A DNA stretch of 60,515 nt from Bacteroidales bacterium (GCA_017469625.1 JAFUGA010000053.1:1-60515), one strand, 5' to 3'; counted from the stretch's first letter, positions 16,490-27,473 are shown. Notes: generated by a model not told the origin, from the sequence alone. Program-made: numbers and translations.

Positions 16490-17524
16490 CTATTTTATTA
16501 TTGAACATTCGGCATTAAATCCAGAGGATAGCATATCAAGGTCTTCTTTTTTGTTTTTTGAATTAAAACGTATCTTAACCGGAATACGTTGTTCCACTTT
16601 TACAAAATTACCTGCAGCGTGGTTGGAACTATTAGGAAAATAATCACTACCTGTTGCATAGGATACAGACTCAACTTCACCAAAAAATTTTTTGCCACTT
16701 AGTGCATCTACACTAATTTCTACACTCTTTCCCTTATTTACATATTTCATTTGTTTTTCTCTGAAGGAAGCCTCCACCCAAACATCATCTGAACTTACTA
16801 TATTTACAACAGCCTGTCCTACTTGTAGTAACTGCCCTTTTTCTACTGACTTTTTTGAAGCATAACCGTCACATGGTGCAGTTATTACGGTATAAGATAA
16901 ATTTAACTTTGCCAAATTCACTTCGGCTTCTGCCAAATCTATACCAGAAAGTGATTGAGAAAGTCTTTGATTTTGCTGATTAAGACTCAAAGATGAGTTT
17001 TCCTTTATTGAAAGCATTTGATTGTAACGTGCATTTAATGATTTGTAAGCAGTTTCCACCTCATCAAACATTTGTTTAGTTACTGCATTTTGTGAAAGAA
17101 GGTTTTTATAACGTTCATATTTAATGTGAGCATTGTCAAGTTGTGTTTTTACTTCTTCAAGAGTTGCATCGGATGCGTTTAGGGCATTCTTTGCCGTATA
17201 GATAAGTGAAGAAGAAATATTTTTGCCAGAAGTTGCCGAAGCAAAATTTGCTTGAGCCTGAGCCAAACGCAATAAAAATTCCGAATCTTCAATTACTACA
17301 AGCGTATCTCCTTTTTTCACTTTTTGGAAATCGGAAAATCGTATCTCTTTTACAAATCCCATAACGCGTGAATTAACAGGTATCATTTGACGTTTAACCA
17401 TTGCATCATTGGTGTATGCTCTTGTGCCAATATGAACAAACCTTGAAATAACGAATACCAAACCTATGGCAATTAAAGTAAATATAAAAATATTATATGC
17501 AAGTTTCTTTTGTTTCTTATTCAT
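16490..17524 (-). CDS. HlyD/EmrA-family periplasmic adaptor
   Basis: 344 residues. One N-terminal membrane helix (about 9-27), a lipoyl half-motif (NSRVMGFVKEIRFSDFQ... KGDTLVVIED), a long coiled-coil hairpin (about 85-190), the second lipoyl half (VITAPCDGYASKKSVEKGQ) and a beta-barrel domain. This is the order of membrane fusion proteins linking an inner-membrane pump to an outer-membrane channel. It lies between the TolC-type and MFS genes in one operon. Confidence 0.92.
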   Translation of the reverse strand: MNKKQKKLAYNIFIFTLIAIGLVFVISRFVHIGTRAYTNDAMVKRQMIPVNSRVMGFVKEIRFSDFQKVKKGDTLVVIEDSEFLLRLAQAQANFASATSGKNISSSLIYTAKNALNASDATLEEVKTQLDNAHIKYERYKNLLSQNAVTKQMFDEVETAYKSLNARYNQMLSIKENSSLSLNQQNQRLSQSLSGIDLAEAEVNLAKLNLSYTVITAPCDGYASKKSVEKGQLLQVGQAVVNIVSSDDVWVEASFREKQMKYVNKGKSVEISVDALSGKKFFGEVESVSYATGSDYFPNSSNHAAGNFVKVEQRIPVKIRFNSKNKKEDLDMLSSGFNAECSIIK

Positions 17525-17605
17525 TGTTATTATTTTTTATAGAATTTTTCTTTTCTTGTCTAATACAATCGGATAAATTCAATTTTTAACTGCATGTTAT
17601 TTTGA

Positions 17606-18958
17606 TTAAAGTTCTCCTAATGTATATTTTAACTTGATTTTTGCAAACAAAACATTTACCAGAGCATTTGCTAAATCCAATTCAGCAGACAATCTTTGAT
17701 TTGTAGCATCCGACATATCAGTTACTAAGGATAATCCGTTATTGTAACGGGCATAAACCATATTATAATTTTTTTTACTCAACTCTACACTCTTTTCCAA
17801 TACGGAAACTTCGTTCAAATATTGTTGATAATTGATATAATCTTCTTTAATGGCAACAGAGGTATTTTCTTTGGCAATATCTTTATTGATTAGTGATTGG
17901 TAAAACTTATTTTTTGCTCTTTGCTTTGTTGATTTATTCTTGTAAATTTGTGATATATCGTAACTAATACCCAGCCCTACAAACCAATAATTAAAATTCT
18001 TGTTAATCGCAGGCACTTCTATTGTTATAGGTCCGTCTAAATGTTCTTGTGCAGTGAAAAAAACTTTTGGCAAATATGCACCTTGAACTTGTTTTATTTC
18101 CTCTTTGGCTTGTTTCGCAGTTAATTCACTTATTAACACTTCATAAGAATATTCAAAAGCATTGTGTTCATATTGTAAAATATCATTAGACAAAGAAAAA
18201 TCATCACTTGAAATTTCCAAAGTTTGGATTATGGTATTTATATCTAAACCTGCCGTTTTGTTTAACTTTGCATTGATAATTTTTCTATTACTTTCTAAGC
18301 GTTGCTTTGCAAGAACAAAATTTTCTTTCTGTAGCTCGTAACGCAAAATATCGTTTGCCAAAGCATCTCCTTGCTCCATACGAATTTGAGTCTGTTTGAT
18401 GAGATCTTCGGTCAATGCAATATTCTGCTCATATATCTTTGTAGAATTATCTATCTTTACAATATCCAAATAATATCCTGCCAAAAGAAAATGAACGGTA
18501 CTACGGAGTTGTTGTTGCAATGTTTCATTTATTTGTTTTCCAAATTCAGCCTGTCTTATTGCAGACATTATACTTCCCCCCGCAAAAATAATCTGATTGA
18601 CTTGCAAAGAAAAATTATTACCAAAATGAGGAATTTCAGCGGTGAATCCGTTAGCAAAATCTCTGTCCCATATCCGCCCATTACCTAAATAACTTAAAGA
18701 TGCATTTGCTGAAATTTCTGGCAGAAATGTTTGCTTCAATGACATAATACCCTCATCAATACTCTCCGCTTGCACAGAAAGTATTTTCAAATCTTTATTA
18801 TTCTTGTCGGCAAGAGAAAAAATCTCCTGCAAAGATAATTTTCTTATGTTGTGAGCTGATTGTACGGCAAGGAAAGATGTATCTGCCTGGGCCAAAACAC
18901 AAGTTGTCGGCATTATCACGCAAGAAAATAAAGTTAAACTCATCAATTTTAACTTCAT
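17606..18958 (-). CDS. TolC-family outer-membrane efflux protein
   Basis: 450 residues with a signal peptide (about 1-23, VLAQA). Two repeats of long helices with the TolC/OEP pattern: LSLQEIFSLADKNNKDLKIL opening the first, and SVELSKKNYNMVYARYNNGLS near the C-terminus. It is the first gene of the tolC-emrA-emrB operon; an 81-base gap separates it from the adaptor gene. Confidence 0.92.
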   Translation of the reverse strand: MKLKLMSLTLFSCVIMPTTCVLAQADTSFLAVQSAHNIRKLSLQEIFSLADKNNKDLKILSVQAESIDEGIMSLKQTFLPEISANASLSYLGNGRIWDRDFANGFTAEIPHFGNNFSLQVNQIIFAGGSIMSAIRQAEFGKQINETLQQQLRSTVHFLLAGYYLDIVKIDNSTKIYEQNIALTEDLIKQTQIRMEQGDALANDILRYELQKENFVLAKQRLESNRKIINAKLNKTAGLDINTIIQTLEISSDDFSLSNDILQYEHNAFEYSYEVLISELTAKQAKEEIKQVQGAYLPKVFFTAQEHLDGPITIEVPAINKNFNYWFVGLGISYDISQIYKNKSTKQRAKNKFYQSLINKDIAKENTSVAIKEDYINYQQYLNEVSVLEKSVELSKKNYNMVYARYNNGLSLVTDMSDATNQRLSAELDLANALVNVLFAKIKLKYTLGEL

Positions 18959-18983
18959 TTCTTATTTCACTTCAATTATTTTG

Positions 18984-18991
18984 CAAAAATA
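18984..18991 (-). promoter_or_regulatory. -7 box of the efflux operon
   Basis: TATTTTTG on the minus strand, 25 bases before the tolC-like ATG. Probably drives all three efflux genes. Confidence 0.55.
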
Positions 18992-19183
18992 CAAAGAAAA
19001 TAATTATGCACAATACCTTAAAGAAAAAATAATTACATTTTTATTCAAATTCTAAACTACAAATAGAAACATACAGACCTCTATTCACTTGTTTATTTTT
19101 TGTAAAAAATCCTAACTAAAATTAAATTTTGAACAACTTGTAAGTAGAAATTCTTGTTATTTCAATATTTTAAAATATAAAAT

Positions 19184-19972
19184 TTATTTTTTCAAAACAA
19201 ACCAAGCAGACGTTATGTAGAAATTGCGAATATATGGTGGAGAACTCAAAGGTGAAATTATTTTTATGGGTTTTAAACCAAATTTTTGTTTATAATGTGG
19301 ATTTATGAACCAATAAACACAGTCCATTTTCTGCATATTGTGAGATTTATATAGTTTTTCAAATTTTTCTATAGGCATTTTAGACTTTCTTATACTTATT
19401 AACTCGTTTATACATTCTTCATTTTCTTTGCTTTTTCTGAGAAACCAAGTATATAATTTTAATGGTAGTAGATGAAGCCAAGCAAATTTTGAGGCAAAAC
19501 CTTGTGCTATTTGTTGATGACCACCAAACGGCATCTGCCAAGCAGGAAAGGCAAAGAAAACTATTGCATCTGTTTTCATAAAACGTTTAACTTGCTCAAA
19601 GAAAGCATCTTTGTAAGGCCATTCTATATGTTCTACAACATCGTGAATAAGCACAATATCAAAACGTTCTTCTTCCGATGCAGGAGGTTTTGCTGTTACC
19701 ATATCCTCACAAATAAAAGAACCTTTCTGATTATTTTTCGCAAAGAAATTTTTTGCATTCTCTATCTGCTCACTTTTTATATCCAAGCCCATTACATAAC
19801 ACCCATTTTCTGCAAAAGGGAGTAAATTGCCACCTTCTCCACAACCTATTTCAAGTATTCGTGTTTGCGGAGTAAGGTCTATAAACTTGCGAACATAACT
19901 AATATAAAACTCTCTTGATGTTGTACTTAGTTCTTCAAAATACAAATATCTGTTACTATGTCTTTCTTGCAT
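19184..19972 (-). CDS. Class I SAM-dependent methyltransferase
   Basis: 262 residues. The Rossmann SAM site RILEIGCGEGGNLLPF at about 38-53 is followed by the acidic YVMGLDIKS and the VLIHDVVEHIEWP motif IV of UbiE/COQ5-like enzymes. The C-terminal third is rich in aromatic and basic residues. The neighbouring aminotransferase, epimerase and flippase suggest a sugar or lipid acceptor in surface polysaccharide synthesis, but that is context only. Confidence 0.82.
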   Translation of the reverse strand: MQERHSNRYLYFEELSTTSREFYISYVRKFIDLTPQTRILEIGCGEGGNLLPFAENGCYVMGLDIKSEQIENAKNFFAKNNQKGSFICEDMVTAKPPASEEERFDIVLIHDVVEHIEWPYKDAFFEQVKRFMKTDAIVFFAFPAWQMPFGGHQQIAQGFASKFAWLHLLPLKLYTWFLRKSKENEECINELISIRKSKMPIEKFEKLYKSHNMQKMDCVYWFINPHYKQKFGLKPIKIISPLSSPPYIRNFYITSAWFVLKK

Positions 19973-20350
19973 GTTTGTCTTTGTTTATTTTAGTGTGTGT
20001 TATCTGTTTTTTTATTCCTATAACTCTTATTATTAAAGGAAGAAGTATAAAATTGTTTTTCCTAATTGTTAAACACAACAATTAACTCTGCAAAAATAAT
20101 ATTTTTTTGTAAATAATATCATTTTAAACACTTTAAAGTTTTTGAACACTTCGTTGAGTTCATAATATTTTTATCTATTTGCATAATAATATTGTTTGAT
20201 GAATTTGATTTAATGGTTTAATCTTCAATTATAAGGTATAGCTTTATAGTAATATTTTTCTATTCTTTATATATAGATTTTTAACTTATTTTCCTGTCTT
20301 TTTATAATCTTTGTACAATTTTTTCGTTTATAGAAAAAAGGTTGTCAAAT
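19973..20350. other. Divergent spacer ahead of the polysaccharide genes
   Basis: 378 AT-rich bases between divergent methyltransferase and aminotransferase genes. Both promoters must lie here, but I find no clean TAnnTTTG box except weak matches such as TAATCTTTG near 20305. No repeat array or gene is visible. Confidence 0.4.
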
Positions 20351-21490
20351 ATGGAACAGATACGAATGGTTGACCTAAAAAATCAATATCTAAAGATTAA
20401 GAAAGAAATAGATGAGGCCATAGAAAGTGTTATACAGGAAACAGATTTTATAAGGGGTAATGCAGTAAAAGTTTTTGAAAAGAACCTTGCACAATACCTT
20501 GGAGTGAAATATGTTATCTCTTGTGCAAACGGTACAGATGCTTTGCAAATAGCACTTATGAGTTTGGACCTAAAGCCACATGACGAAATTATTTGTCCAT
20601 CTTTTTCTTTTATTTCTGGGGCAGAGATGGCTGGACTTTTGAATTTAAGACCTGTCTTTGTAGATGTAGATTATGACAACTTTAATACAACTATTGAAAA
20701 CATTACTCAAGCCATATCTGTTAAAACAAGGGTAATTATGCCTGTTCATTTGTTTGGACAAGGTACAGATATGGAAAAAATAATGGCTATTGCGAAACAG
20801 TACAATATTACTGTAATAGAGGACAATGCACAAAGTTTGGGAGCAGAATATAGGTTTTCAGATGGCACAGTGAAGAAACTCGGAACTATTGGTAATATAG
20901 GTTGTACTTCTTTCTTCCCTTCAAAAAATCTTGGTTGTTTTGGTGATGGTGGAGCCTTATTTACCAACGATGAAAAACTTGCAGAAAAGATGCGTCTTAT
21001 TGCAAACCATGGAATGAAAGAAAAATATAATAATGAAAGAATAGGTATAAATTCTCGTTTGGATACTTTGCAGGCAGTGGTTCTAAATGTTAAGTTGAGG
21101 TATTTAGATTCTTACATATCAGCACGAAGAAAGGTAGCGGATATATATTACGAGAATCTAAAAGATTTGAAAGAATATATCATTCTTCCAAAGAGAGAGT
21201 CTTATTCTGACCATACTTTCCACCAATTTACTTTGAAAGTATTGAATGGAAAACGTGATGAACTCAAACTATATCTTGCAGATAAAGGTATTCCTTCTTC
21301 GGTTTACTACCCTAAACCTTTGCATTTACAACAGGCTTTCATACACATAGAAAGACAAGGTAATAATATGGAAGTATCTGAACAACTATCCAAAGAAGTA
21401 CTTTCTTTACCTATGCACACGGAACTTGATTTGGAACAACAAATGTATATGATAGAAACAATAAAAGAATTTTTCACAAAAACAAAATAA
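20351..21490 (+). CDS. DegT/DnrJ/EryC1/StrS sugar aminotransferase
   Basis: PLP-dependent transaminase of nucleotide-sugar pathways. 379 residues from the ATG at 20351; an upstream TTG at 20342 is less likely. Family marks are VKYVISCANGTDALQIALM, GDEIICPSFSFISG-type loop (here HDEIICPSFSF), VIEDNAQSLGAEY, and FFPSKNLGCFGDGG with the PLP-binding lysine. The ends include the usual SVYYPKPLH. It is 4 bases before galE, so both are one transcript and probably build an amino sugar for surface polysaccharide. Confidence 0.93.
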   Translation: MEQIRMVDLKNQYLKIKKEIDEAIESVIQETDFIRGNAVKVFEKNLAQYLGVKYVISCANGTDALQIALMSLDLKPHDEIICPSFSFISGAEMAGLLNLRPVFVDVDYDNFNTTIENITQAISVKTRVIMPVHLFGQGTDMEKIMAIAKQYNITVIEDNAQSLGAEYRFSDGTVKKLGTIGNIGCTSFFPSKNLGCFGDGGALFTNDEKLAEKMRLIANHGMKEKYNNERIGINSRLDTLQAVVLNVKLRYLDSYISARRKVADIYYENLKDLKEYIILPKRESYSDHTFHQFTLKVLNGKRDELKLYLADKGIPSSVYYPKPLHLQQAFIHIERQGNNMEVSEQLSKEVLSLPMHTELDLEQQMYMIETIKEFFTKTK

Positions 21491-21494
21491 AGAT

Positions 21495-22508
21495 ATGAGA
21501 ATACTTATTACAGGAGGCACCGGTTTTATAGGCTGTCATACAACGGTAGAATTGCAAAATGCAGGATTTGATGTAGTTATTGCGGACAATCTTTCAAATT
21601 CTAATGCAAAGGTTTTAGATAGGATAGAAAAAATTACAGGAAAACGTCCAGATTTTGTAAAAGCCGATTTGAGCAATGCAAGAGAATGTGCTTTAGTTTT
21701 TGATACATATACAGATATACAAGGAGTTATAAACTTTGCTGCTTACAAAGCGGTAGGTGAAAGTGTGGAAAAACCTGTAGAATATTACAAGAATAATCTC
21801 GGTATTTTCTTAAATCTTATAGAAAATATGACCCATAGAGGTATAAACTATTTTGTACAATCTTCTTCTTGCACTGTCTATGGTGAACCAGATTCTTTGC
21901 CTATCAAAGAAACTTCTCCTGTAAAGAAAGCCACTTCTCCATACGGTCATACTAAACAGATAGTGGAAGAAATGTTGTCTTTTATAACTAAATCTACACC
22001 TGTAAAGGCCATAGCCTTGAGATATTTCAACCCAATAGGAGCTCACGAATCTGCACTTATAGGAGAATTGCCTAATGGAGTACCTAACAACCTTATGCCA
22101 TTCATTACCCAAACGGCTATGGGAATAAGAAAAGAGTTGAAAGTGTTTGGTAACGACTATCCTACACCTGATGGTACTTGTATAAGAGATTATATTCATG
22201 TTGTAGATTTGGCAAAAGCCCATGTTGTAGCATTGCAACGTCTTATAAATAAAGAATACAAAGAAGATTTAGAGTTTTTCAATATAGGTACAGGAAGAGG
22301 TTTCTCTGTTTTGGAAATAATAGATAGTTTTGAAAAAAGCACAGGCAAGAAACTTAATTGGACTTTTGCACCTCGTAGAGAAGGAGATATAATTCAGATA
22401 TGGGCAGACACTTCTTTTGCAGAAAAAGAACTTGGTTGGAAAGCCCAAGAAGATATTTCTTCTATGACTCTCTCTGCTTGGAAATGGCAAGAGGCCCTTG
22501 CAGAATAA
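21495..22508 (+). CDS. galE: UDP-glucose 4-epimerase
   Basis: Interconverts UDP-glucose and UDP-galactose with bound NAD. 337 residues. NAD-binding GGTGFIGCHT at the start, the catalytic Ser in QSSSCTVYG and Tyr/Lys in SPYGHTK, then ALRYFNPIGAHESALIGE, which is characteristic of GalE within the extended SDR family. Ends at a strong terminator. Confidence 0.94.
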   Translation: MRILITGGTGFIGCHTTVELQNAGFDVVIADNLSNSNAKVLDRIEKITGKRPDFVKADLSNARECALVFDTYTDIQGVINFAAYKAVGESVEKPVEYYKNNLGIFLNLIENMTHRGINYFVQSSSCTVYGEPDSLPIKETSPVKKATSPYGHTKQIVEEMLSFITKSTPVKAIALRYFNPIGAHESALIGELPNGVPNNLMPFITQTAMGIRKELKVFGNDYPTPDGTCIRDYIHVVDLAKAHVVALQRLINKEYKEDLEFFNIGTGRGFSVLEIIDSFEKSTGKKLNWTFAPRREGDIIQIWADTSFAEKELGWKAQEDISSMTLSAWKWQEALAE

Positions 22509-22522
22509 GGGGATATAAAAAC

Positions 22523-22562
22523 AAAACGTTGCATTCTTTTTTATAGATGCAACGTTTTTTGT
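22523..22562. terminator. Terminator between galE and the S41 protease
   Basis: AAAACGTTGCAT (22523-22534) and ATGCAACGTTTT (22547-22558), a perfect 12-bp stem with T-rich tail. It serves the convergent pair. Confidence 0.88.
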
Positions 22563-22585
22563 TTTACAAGCAGAGATTGTTATCT

Positions 22586-24160
22586 TTATAAGTATTCTAA
22601 AGATTTTTGTAATTCTTTATCTAAAGAAGTATATATTTTATAGAAATATTCATCTCCAAATATCTCTTGTGCCATGTATGCTTTCATAAGAGTTTTTATT
22701 TCAGAGGTTTCTTGTTGAGAAATATTTTGTCTTTTGATACCGTTTTTTTCAGCATAGTTTATTAGATTAGAAAACTGATTGGCATCTACAGAATATTGAT
22801 TTAGAAACTGTTTTCCTTCTTTGTATTGTGAAAACTCTTCTCTGTGTTTGTCTATATAATCAAAACAATATCTAAATATTATACCCTGACGAACAAGTTT
22901 AGAATAGTATTCACTCCTCTTAAACATAGAGTAAGGCAAAGGAATATCTGGTTCTATTCCTCCTCCACCATATACTATTCTTCCTTTCTTTGTCTTGTAT
23001 TTAAGTTTATCATCGTGTTTTAATGTGTCAGCATTTTCTTCCATATTAGCATATCTATCAAGAAAATCTTGGTAATACTGTTCTGGGTCGCCGTTTATGT
23101 ATGGTCTTTGTATGCAACGTCCAGATGGAGTATAATACCTTGCAATTGTAAGCCTTATAGCACTTCCGTCTGGCAAGTCTTTTTGTTCTTGTACAAGACC
23201 TTTGCCGAATGTTCTCCTGCCAAGGATTATTCCTCTATCGTTGTCTTGTATGCAACCGCTGACAATTTCGGACGCAGAAGCAGAAGTTTCGTCTATAAGC
23301 ACGATAATTTTTCCGTTTTCAAACAATCCTCCATTTGTAGCAAAATAATCTTGTCTTCCTCTATATCTTCCCTCTGTGTAAGTAATAAGGTCGCTTTTTT
23401 TTATAAACTCATCGGCAATCTTTGTTGCTTGGTCAAGGTATCCTCCACCATTTCCTCGCAAATCAAACACTAATTCTTTCATACCAGAATTGACAAGAAA
23501 AAGCAGAGCGTTTGAAACCTCTTTATGAGATGTTGCAGAAAATTCGTTTAGTTTGATATAACCCACGCTGTCGTTTAACATTCCAAAATAATCCACTGCT
23601 TTAGTTTCTATTTTGTCGCGTATTACGGTAAAGGAAAGAAGATTTTTTACTCCTCTTCTATATATTGAAAGGGTAACTTTTGAATTTCTTGGTCCTTTTA
23701 GATAATGCAGTACTGTATCGTTTGTAACGTTCTTCGTAAGATTTTTTCCATCCACTTTAACTATTCTATCTCCAGCAATGATACCTGCTTTTTCAGAAGG
23801 ACCTCCTTTTATTGTCCTAACAACAGTAATAGAATCTTCTACTATGCGAAACTGTACTCCTATACCATCAAAATTACCTCTTAGACTTTCATTCTCTTTT
23901 TTCACCTGTTCTGCTGTCATATATACAGAATGAGGGTCTAACTCTTTTAAAAGACTTGTTATAGCCTCATCGCTTAGAGAATCTCTGTCTGTTTTATCAA
24001 CATATTCACTCTCTATCAAATCAAGGACGTATGATATTTTATCTTGTTTTTTAAAAGATAAAGATTGAGGTTTGTTTATAAAAAGGTATCCAAACGCAAT
24101 CCCTACAACAATGCAAATAGATGCAATAAGAGGAATATAAGATTGTTTTTTCATTATCAA
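22586..24160 (-). CDS. S41-family C-terminal processing peptidase
   Basis: Periplasmic serine protease of the CtpA type. 524 residues: N-terminal membrane anchor (about 9-28), a PDZ domain (about 90-180, GIGVQF...GDRIVKVDG), then the S41 catalytic core with DLRGNGGGYLDQATKIA, the nucleophile in DETSASASEIVSG and the general-base lysine in GRRTFGKGLVQ. The C-terminal 150 residues are of the Bacteroidota type. A second ATG two codons in (24154) is equally possible. It follows lysS by 11 bases. Confidence 0.94.
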   Translation of the reverse strand: MIMKKQSYIPLIASICIVVGIAFGYLFINKPQSLSFKKQDKISYVLDLIESEYVDKTDRDSLSDEAITSLLKELDPHSVYMTAEQVKKENESLRGNFDGIGVQFRIVEDSITVVRTIKGGPSEKAGIIAGDRIVKVDGKNLTKNVTNDTVLHYLKGPRNSKVTLSIYRRGVKNLLSFTVIRDKIETKAVDYFGMLNDSVGYIKLNEFSATSHKEVSNALLFLVNSGMKELVFDLRGNGGGYLDQATKIADEFIKKSDLITYTEGRYRGRQDYFATNGGLFENGKIIVLIDETSASASEIVSGCIQDNDRGIILGRRTFGKGLVQEQKDLPDGSAIRLTIARYYTPSGRCIQRPYINGDPEQYYQDFLDRYANMEENADTLKHDDKLKYKTKKGRIVYGGGGIEPDIPLPYSMFKRSEYYSKLVRQGIIFRYCFDYIDKHREEFSQYKEGKQFLNQYSVDANQFSNLINYAEKNGIKRQNISQQETSEIKTLMKAYMAQEIFGDEYFYKIYTSLDKELQKSLEYL

Positions 24161-24171
24161 AAAAGAAATTC

Positions 24172-25887
24172 TTATTTCTCAATCCACGCTTTCAACTCTT
24201 CAAGTTTCAAAGCAGGAATATCCAATTTATTCTTTTTTCTAAGTCCGTTCAAATCATTGAAAAGTTTGTTGATGTTTGCACTTTTCAAATTCTCCATTGT
24301 ACCTATACCGGCTTTCTTTAACATATCTATCCACTGCTGAGGAATACCTTTATTCAAGAAATCGTCATCATTACTTACGGCTTCCTGTGCTTCAGGTTTC
24401 ATTTGAGGGAAGAATAACACGTCTTGGATACTGTTACTATTTGTCATCATCATAGCCAAACGGTCTATACCTATACCCAAACCAGATGTTGGAGGCATAC
24501 CATATTCTATTGCTTTTAGAAAGTCTTCATCTAAAACCATACTTTCAGGGTCGCCTCTTTTACCAAGTTCCAATTGTTCTTCAAAACGTTTTCTTTGGTC
24601 TATAGGGTCATTTAACTCTGAATAAGCATTGCATATTTCTTTACAGTTACATACAGCCTCAAATCTTTCAACTAATCCCTCTTTTGTACGATGTTTTTTC
24701 GCAAGTGGGGACATTTCTATTGGATAGTCATAAATAAAAGTTGGTTGGATAAGTTTTCCTTCGCAAGTTTCACCAAATATTTCGTCTATAAGTTTTCCTT
24801 TGCCCATAGTATCGTCAATAGGAACGTTAAGTTTCAAAGCAACTTCTCTAAGTTCCTTTTCATTCATGTTGGAAATATCTATTCCTGTGAAATGTTCTAT
24901 TGCTTCGTACATTGTGTAGCGTTTCCAAGGACGTTTGAAGTCTATCTCGTTTTCTCCTACTTTTACTTTAGTTGTACCATGCAGAGCAAGGGCTATGCGT
25001 TCCACCATCTCTTCTACGGTATCCATCATCCAGAAATAATCTTTGTAAGCAACGTATAACTCCATCTGAGTGAATTCTGGATTGTGAAAACGGTCCATTC
25101 CCTCGTTTCTAAAATCCTTACTGAATTCATAAACACCAGAATAACCACCTACTATCAACTTTTTAAGATACAATTCGTCTGCTATACGCAAATACAAGTC
25201 CATATCCAAAGTATTATGATGTGTTTTAAATGGTCTTGCTGCTGCTCCTCCGTATATAGGTTGCAATATAGGAGTTTCTACTTCTAAATATCCTTTTTCA
25301 TTAAGATAATTACGCATAGTATTTACAAGCAAAGTTCTTTTAATAAAAGTATCTTTTACTTGAGGATTTACTATTAAATCTACATATCTTTGACGGTATC
25401 TTTGTTCTGGGTCAGTAAATGCGTCATAAACTTTACCATCTTTTTCTTTAACGATAGGTAAAGGACGTACGCTTTTACAAAGAACTTTCAACTCTTTGAC
25501 ATGAACGCTGATTTCTCCCATTTTAGTTCTGAAAACAAAACCTTCTACTCCTATAATATCTCCTATATCCAAAAGTTTTTTGAATACAGTGTTGTACATT
25601 GTCTTGTCTTCGTTTGGGCAAATCTCATCACGGTTTAGGTAAAGTTGAATTCTACCTTTTTCGTCTTGAATCTCGCAAAATGAAGCCGCACCCATTATTC
25701 TTCTGCTCATTATTCGGCCGGCTATCTTTATATTCTGAAATTTAGAATTGTCTTTATCAAATTCTTCTTTTATCTCTTGGCTATTTGTATTTACGTCATA
25801 CATTGGAGCAGGATAAGGATTGATTCCCAATTCTCTCAACTGCTCAGCATCTTTCCTTCTTTGAATTTCTTGTTCGCTAAGTTCCAT
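24172..25887 (-). CDS. lysS: Lysyl-tRNA synthetase (class II)
   Basis: Charges tRNA-Lys. 571 residues: N-terminal OB-fold anticodon domain ([22 protein letters not shown]), class II motif 1 region, motif 2 [18 protein letters not shown] and motif 3 [13 protein letters not shown]. About 70 residues beyond the catalytic core form the extension seen in Bacteroidota LysS. TAACTTTG at 25907-25914 is a likely promoter. Confidence 0.97.
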   Translation of the reverse strand: MELSEQEIQRRKDAEQLRELGINPYPAPMYDVNTNSQEIKEEFDKDNSKFQNIKIAGRIMSRRIMGAASFCEIQDEKGRIQLYLNRDEICPNEDKTMYNTVFKKLLDIGDIIGVEGFVFRTKMGEISVHVKELKVLCKSVRPLPIVKEKDGKVYDAFTDPEQRYRQRYVDLIVNPQVKDTFIKRTLLVNTMRNYLNEKGYLEVETPILQPIYGGAAARPFKTHHNTLDMDLYLRIADELYLKKLIVGGYSGVYEFSKDFRNEGMDRFHNPEFTQMELYVAYKDYFWMMDTVEEMVERIALALHGTTKVKVGENEIDFKRPWKRYTMYEAIEHFTGIDISNMNEKELREVALKLNVPIDDTMGKGKLIDEIFGETCEGKLIQPTFIYDYPIEMSPLAKKHRTKEGLVERFEAVCNCKEICNAYSELNDPIDQRKRFEEQLELGKRGDPESMVLDEDFLKAIEYGMPPTSGLGIGIDRLAMMMTNSNSIQDVLFFPQMKPEAQEAVSNDDDFLNKGIPQQWIDMLKKAGIGTMENLKSANINKLFNDLNGLRKKNKLDIPALKLEELKAWIEK

Positions 25888-25906
25888 AATTGAATTTATT
25901 TTTTTG

Positions 25907-25914
25907 CAAAGTTA
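25907..25914 (-). promoter_or_regulatory. -7 box of lysS
   Basis: TAACTTTG on the minus strand, 19 bases before the lysS ATG. The ctpA-type gene behind lysS is probably on the same transcript. Confidence 0.6.
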
Positions 25915-25982
25915 TATTTTTTTCTTAAGGTACAGAAATAAAACACACTAATTTTATTTATTTGTCTTAGTTATTTACTGCT

Positions 25983-27467
25983 TTATTCTATTTTTTTATA
26001 AACAAATATTGTCAAACCAGAATAAACAAGTATAAATATACTATTTATTATTATGCGTAAAGGTGTAGATACTATCTTTTCATTGCAAAAATACATAACC
26101 GTATATAAAGCAACTGCGAAAAAGATGAAAAAGAATATTTTTCCCAATTGATAATTTACTCTATAGTATTTTTGACCTAAAAGATAGCAAACAATAGTTA
26201 TGAAAACATAACAAACCAAAGTAGTTATTGCAGCACCAACATAACTAAATCTTGGCACTAAAACAGCGTTGCCTATCAGGGTTACAGCAGCACCCATCAA
26301 AGAAATCCACGCACCCCACTTTGTTTTATCAGTTACTTTATACCATATACTCAAATTATAATATATTCCCAAAAAGATATTTGCCATAAGTAGAATAGGA
26401 ACTACTACTAACCCCTCGCGATAGTCCTTTCCCATAAAATATTGGAAAATATCCAAATATCCCATCACCATTAAAAAGATGAAACATAAAAACAAAACAA
26501 AAGCATTCATAACAGTAGCATAACTTTGTTTTGCATCTTGTTTTTTCATCTTTGAGAAAAAGAAAGGTTCTGCAGCAAACTTGAAAGCCTGTATAAACAA
26601 CGAAATGACAATAGAGAGTTTATAACAAGCACCGTAAATACCTATCTGACTCATCTTGTAGTTACTTATCTCTTGTACGTTAGTAAGACTTTCTGGTGTA
26701 GATACCAAATGTTTAAGTGCTATTCTGTCAAATGTTTCATTTACCATACCAGCCAAACCTCCTATCATAACAGGAAAACCATAAGCAAGCATCTTTTTAA
26801 GTAAAGAAAAATCAAAATCAAAACGTAGTTTTCTGTATTCAGGAGTAAGTAATATCATAGCAATAGCACAAGCAAACAGATTTGAAAGAAATATATAGAA
26901 AACAAGGTCATTCGGATTGAACCAAAAAGTAACTAATGATAAGTTTTGTTTATACAATATAGGACAAAGAACAATAAAGAATAGATTGAATAGAATATTT
27001 GAGAAAATATCGCAAGTTTTTACAAAAGCGAAACGTTTAGGTTTATTTTCTCTTCTTAAGAAAGCGTAAGGTATAGCCTTAAGAGCATCTATTGCTAAGA
27101 TAAGAAGAAAGATTACTATATAACTTCTATGATTTTCATATTCAAGTCCTTTGCATATAGGATTAAGACAGCAAAACGTTATCAACAAAAACAGTGCAGT
27201 GGAAACACAAAGGGAAAGCATAGCAGTGTTATAGACTTTGTTTTTGTCGTATTCCTGAGAAAAACGAAAGAAAGCCGTTTCCATTCCATAGGTTAAAACT
27301 ATCATAAGGAAAGCAACATAGGCGTAGAGTTCGCTTACCATTCCATAATCCGAAGTAGCAATATTATAAGTATAAAGAGGTACTAAAAAATAGTTTAAAA
27401 ACCTACCTATAATAGTAGGAATACCATATACAGCAGTTTGACCTGCAAGTTTTTTTATATCACTCAT
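25983..27467 (-). CDS. Polysaccharide/oligosaccharide flippase (Wzx/MATE-like)
   Basis: 494 residues with about 14 membrane helices. The start (KKLAGQTAVYGIPTIIGRFLNYFLVPLY) is typical of the polysaccharide biosynthesis protein family that flips lipid-linked sugars across the inner membrane. It lies 6 bases after the PAP2 gene in the minus-strand run obg-PAP2-flippase. Substrate unknown; the nearby aminotransferase and galE fit O-antigen or capsule work. Confidence 0.86.
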   Translation of the reverse strand: MSDIKKLAGQTAVYGIPTIIGRFLNYFLVPLYTYNIATSDYGMVSELYAYVAFLMIVLTYGMETAFFRFSQEYDKNKVYNTAMLSLCVSTALFLLITFCCLNPICKGLEYENHRSYIVIFLLILAIDALKAIPYAFLRRENKPKRFAFVKTCDIFSNILFNLFFIVLCPILYKQNLSLVTFWFNPNDLVFYIFLSNLFACAIAMILLTPEYRKLRFDFDFSLLKKMLAYGFPVMIGGLAGMVNETFDRIALKHLVSTPESLTNVQEISNYKMSQIGIYGACYKLSIVISLFIQAFKFAAEPFFFSKMKKQDAKQSYATVMNAFVLFLCFIFLMVMGYLDIFQYFMGKDYREGLVVVPILLMANIFLGIYYNLSIWYKVTDKTKWGAWISLMGAAVTLIGNAVLVPRFSYVGAAITTLVCYVFITIVCYLLGQKYYRVNYQLGKIFFFIFFAVALYTVMYFCNEKIVSTPLRIIINSIFILVYSGLTIFVYKKIE

Positions 27468-27473
27468 ATTATT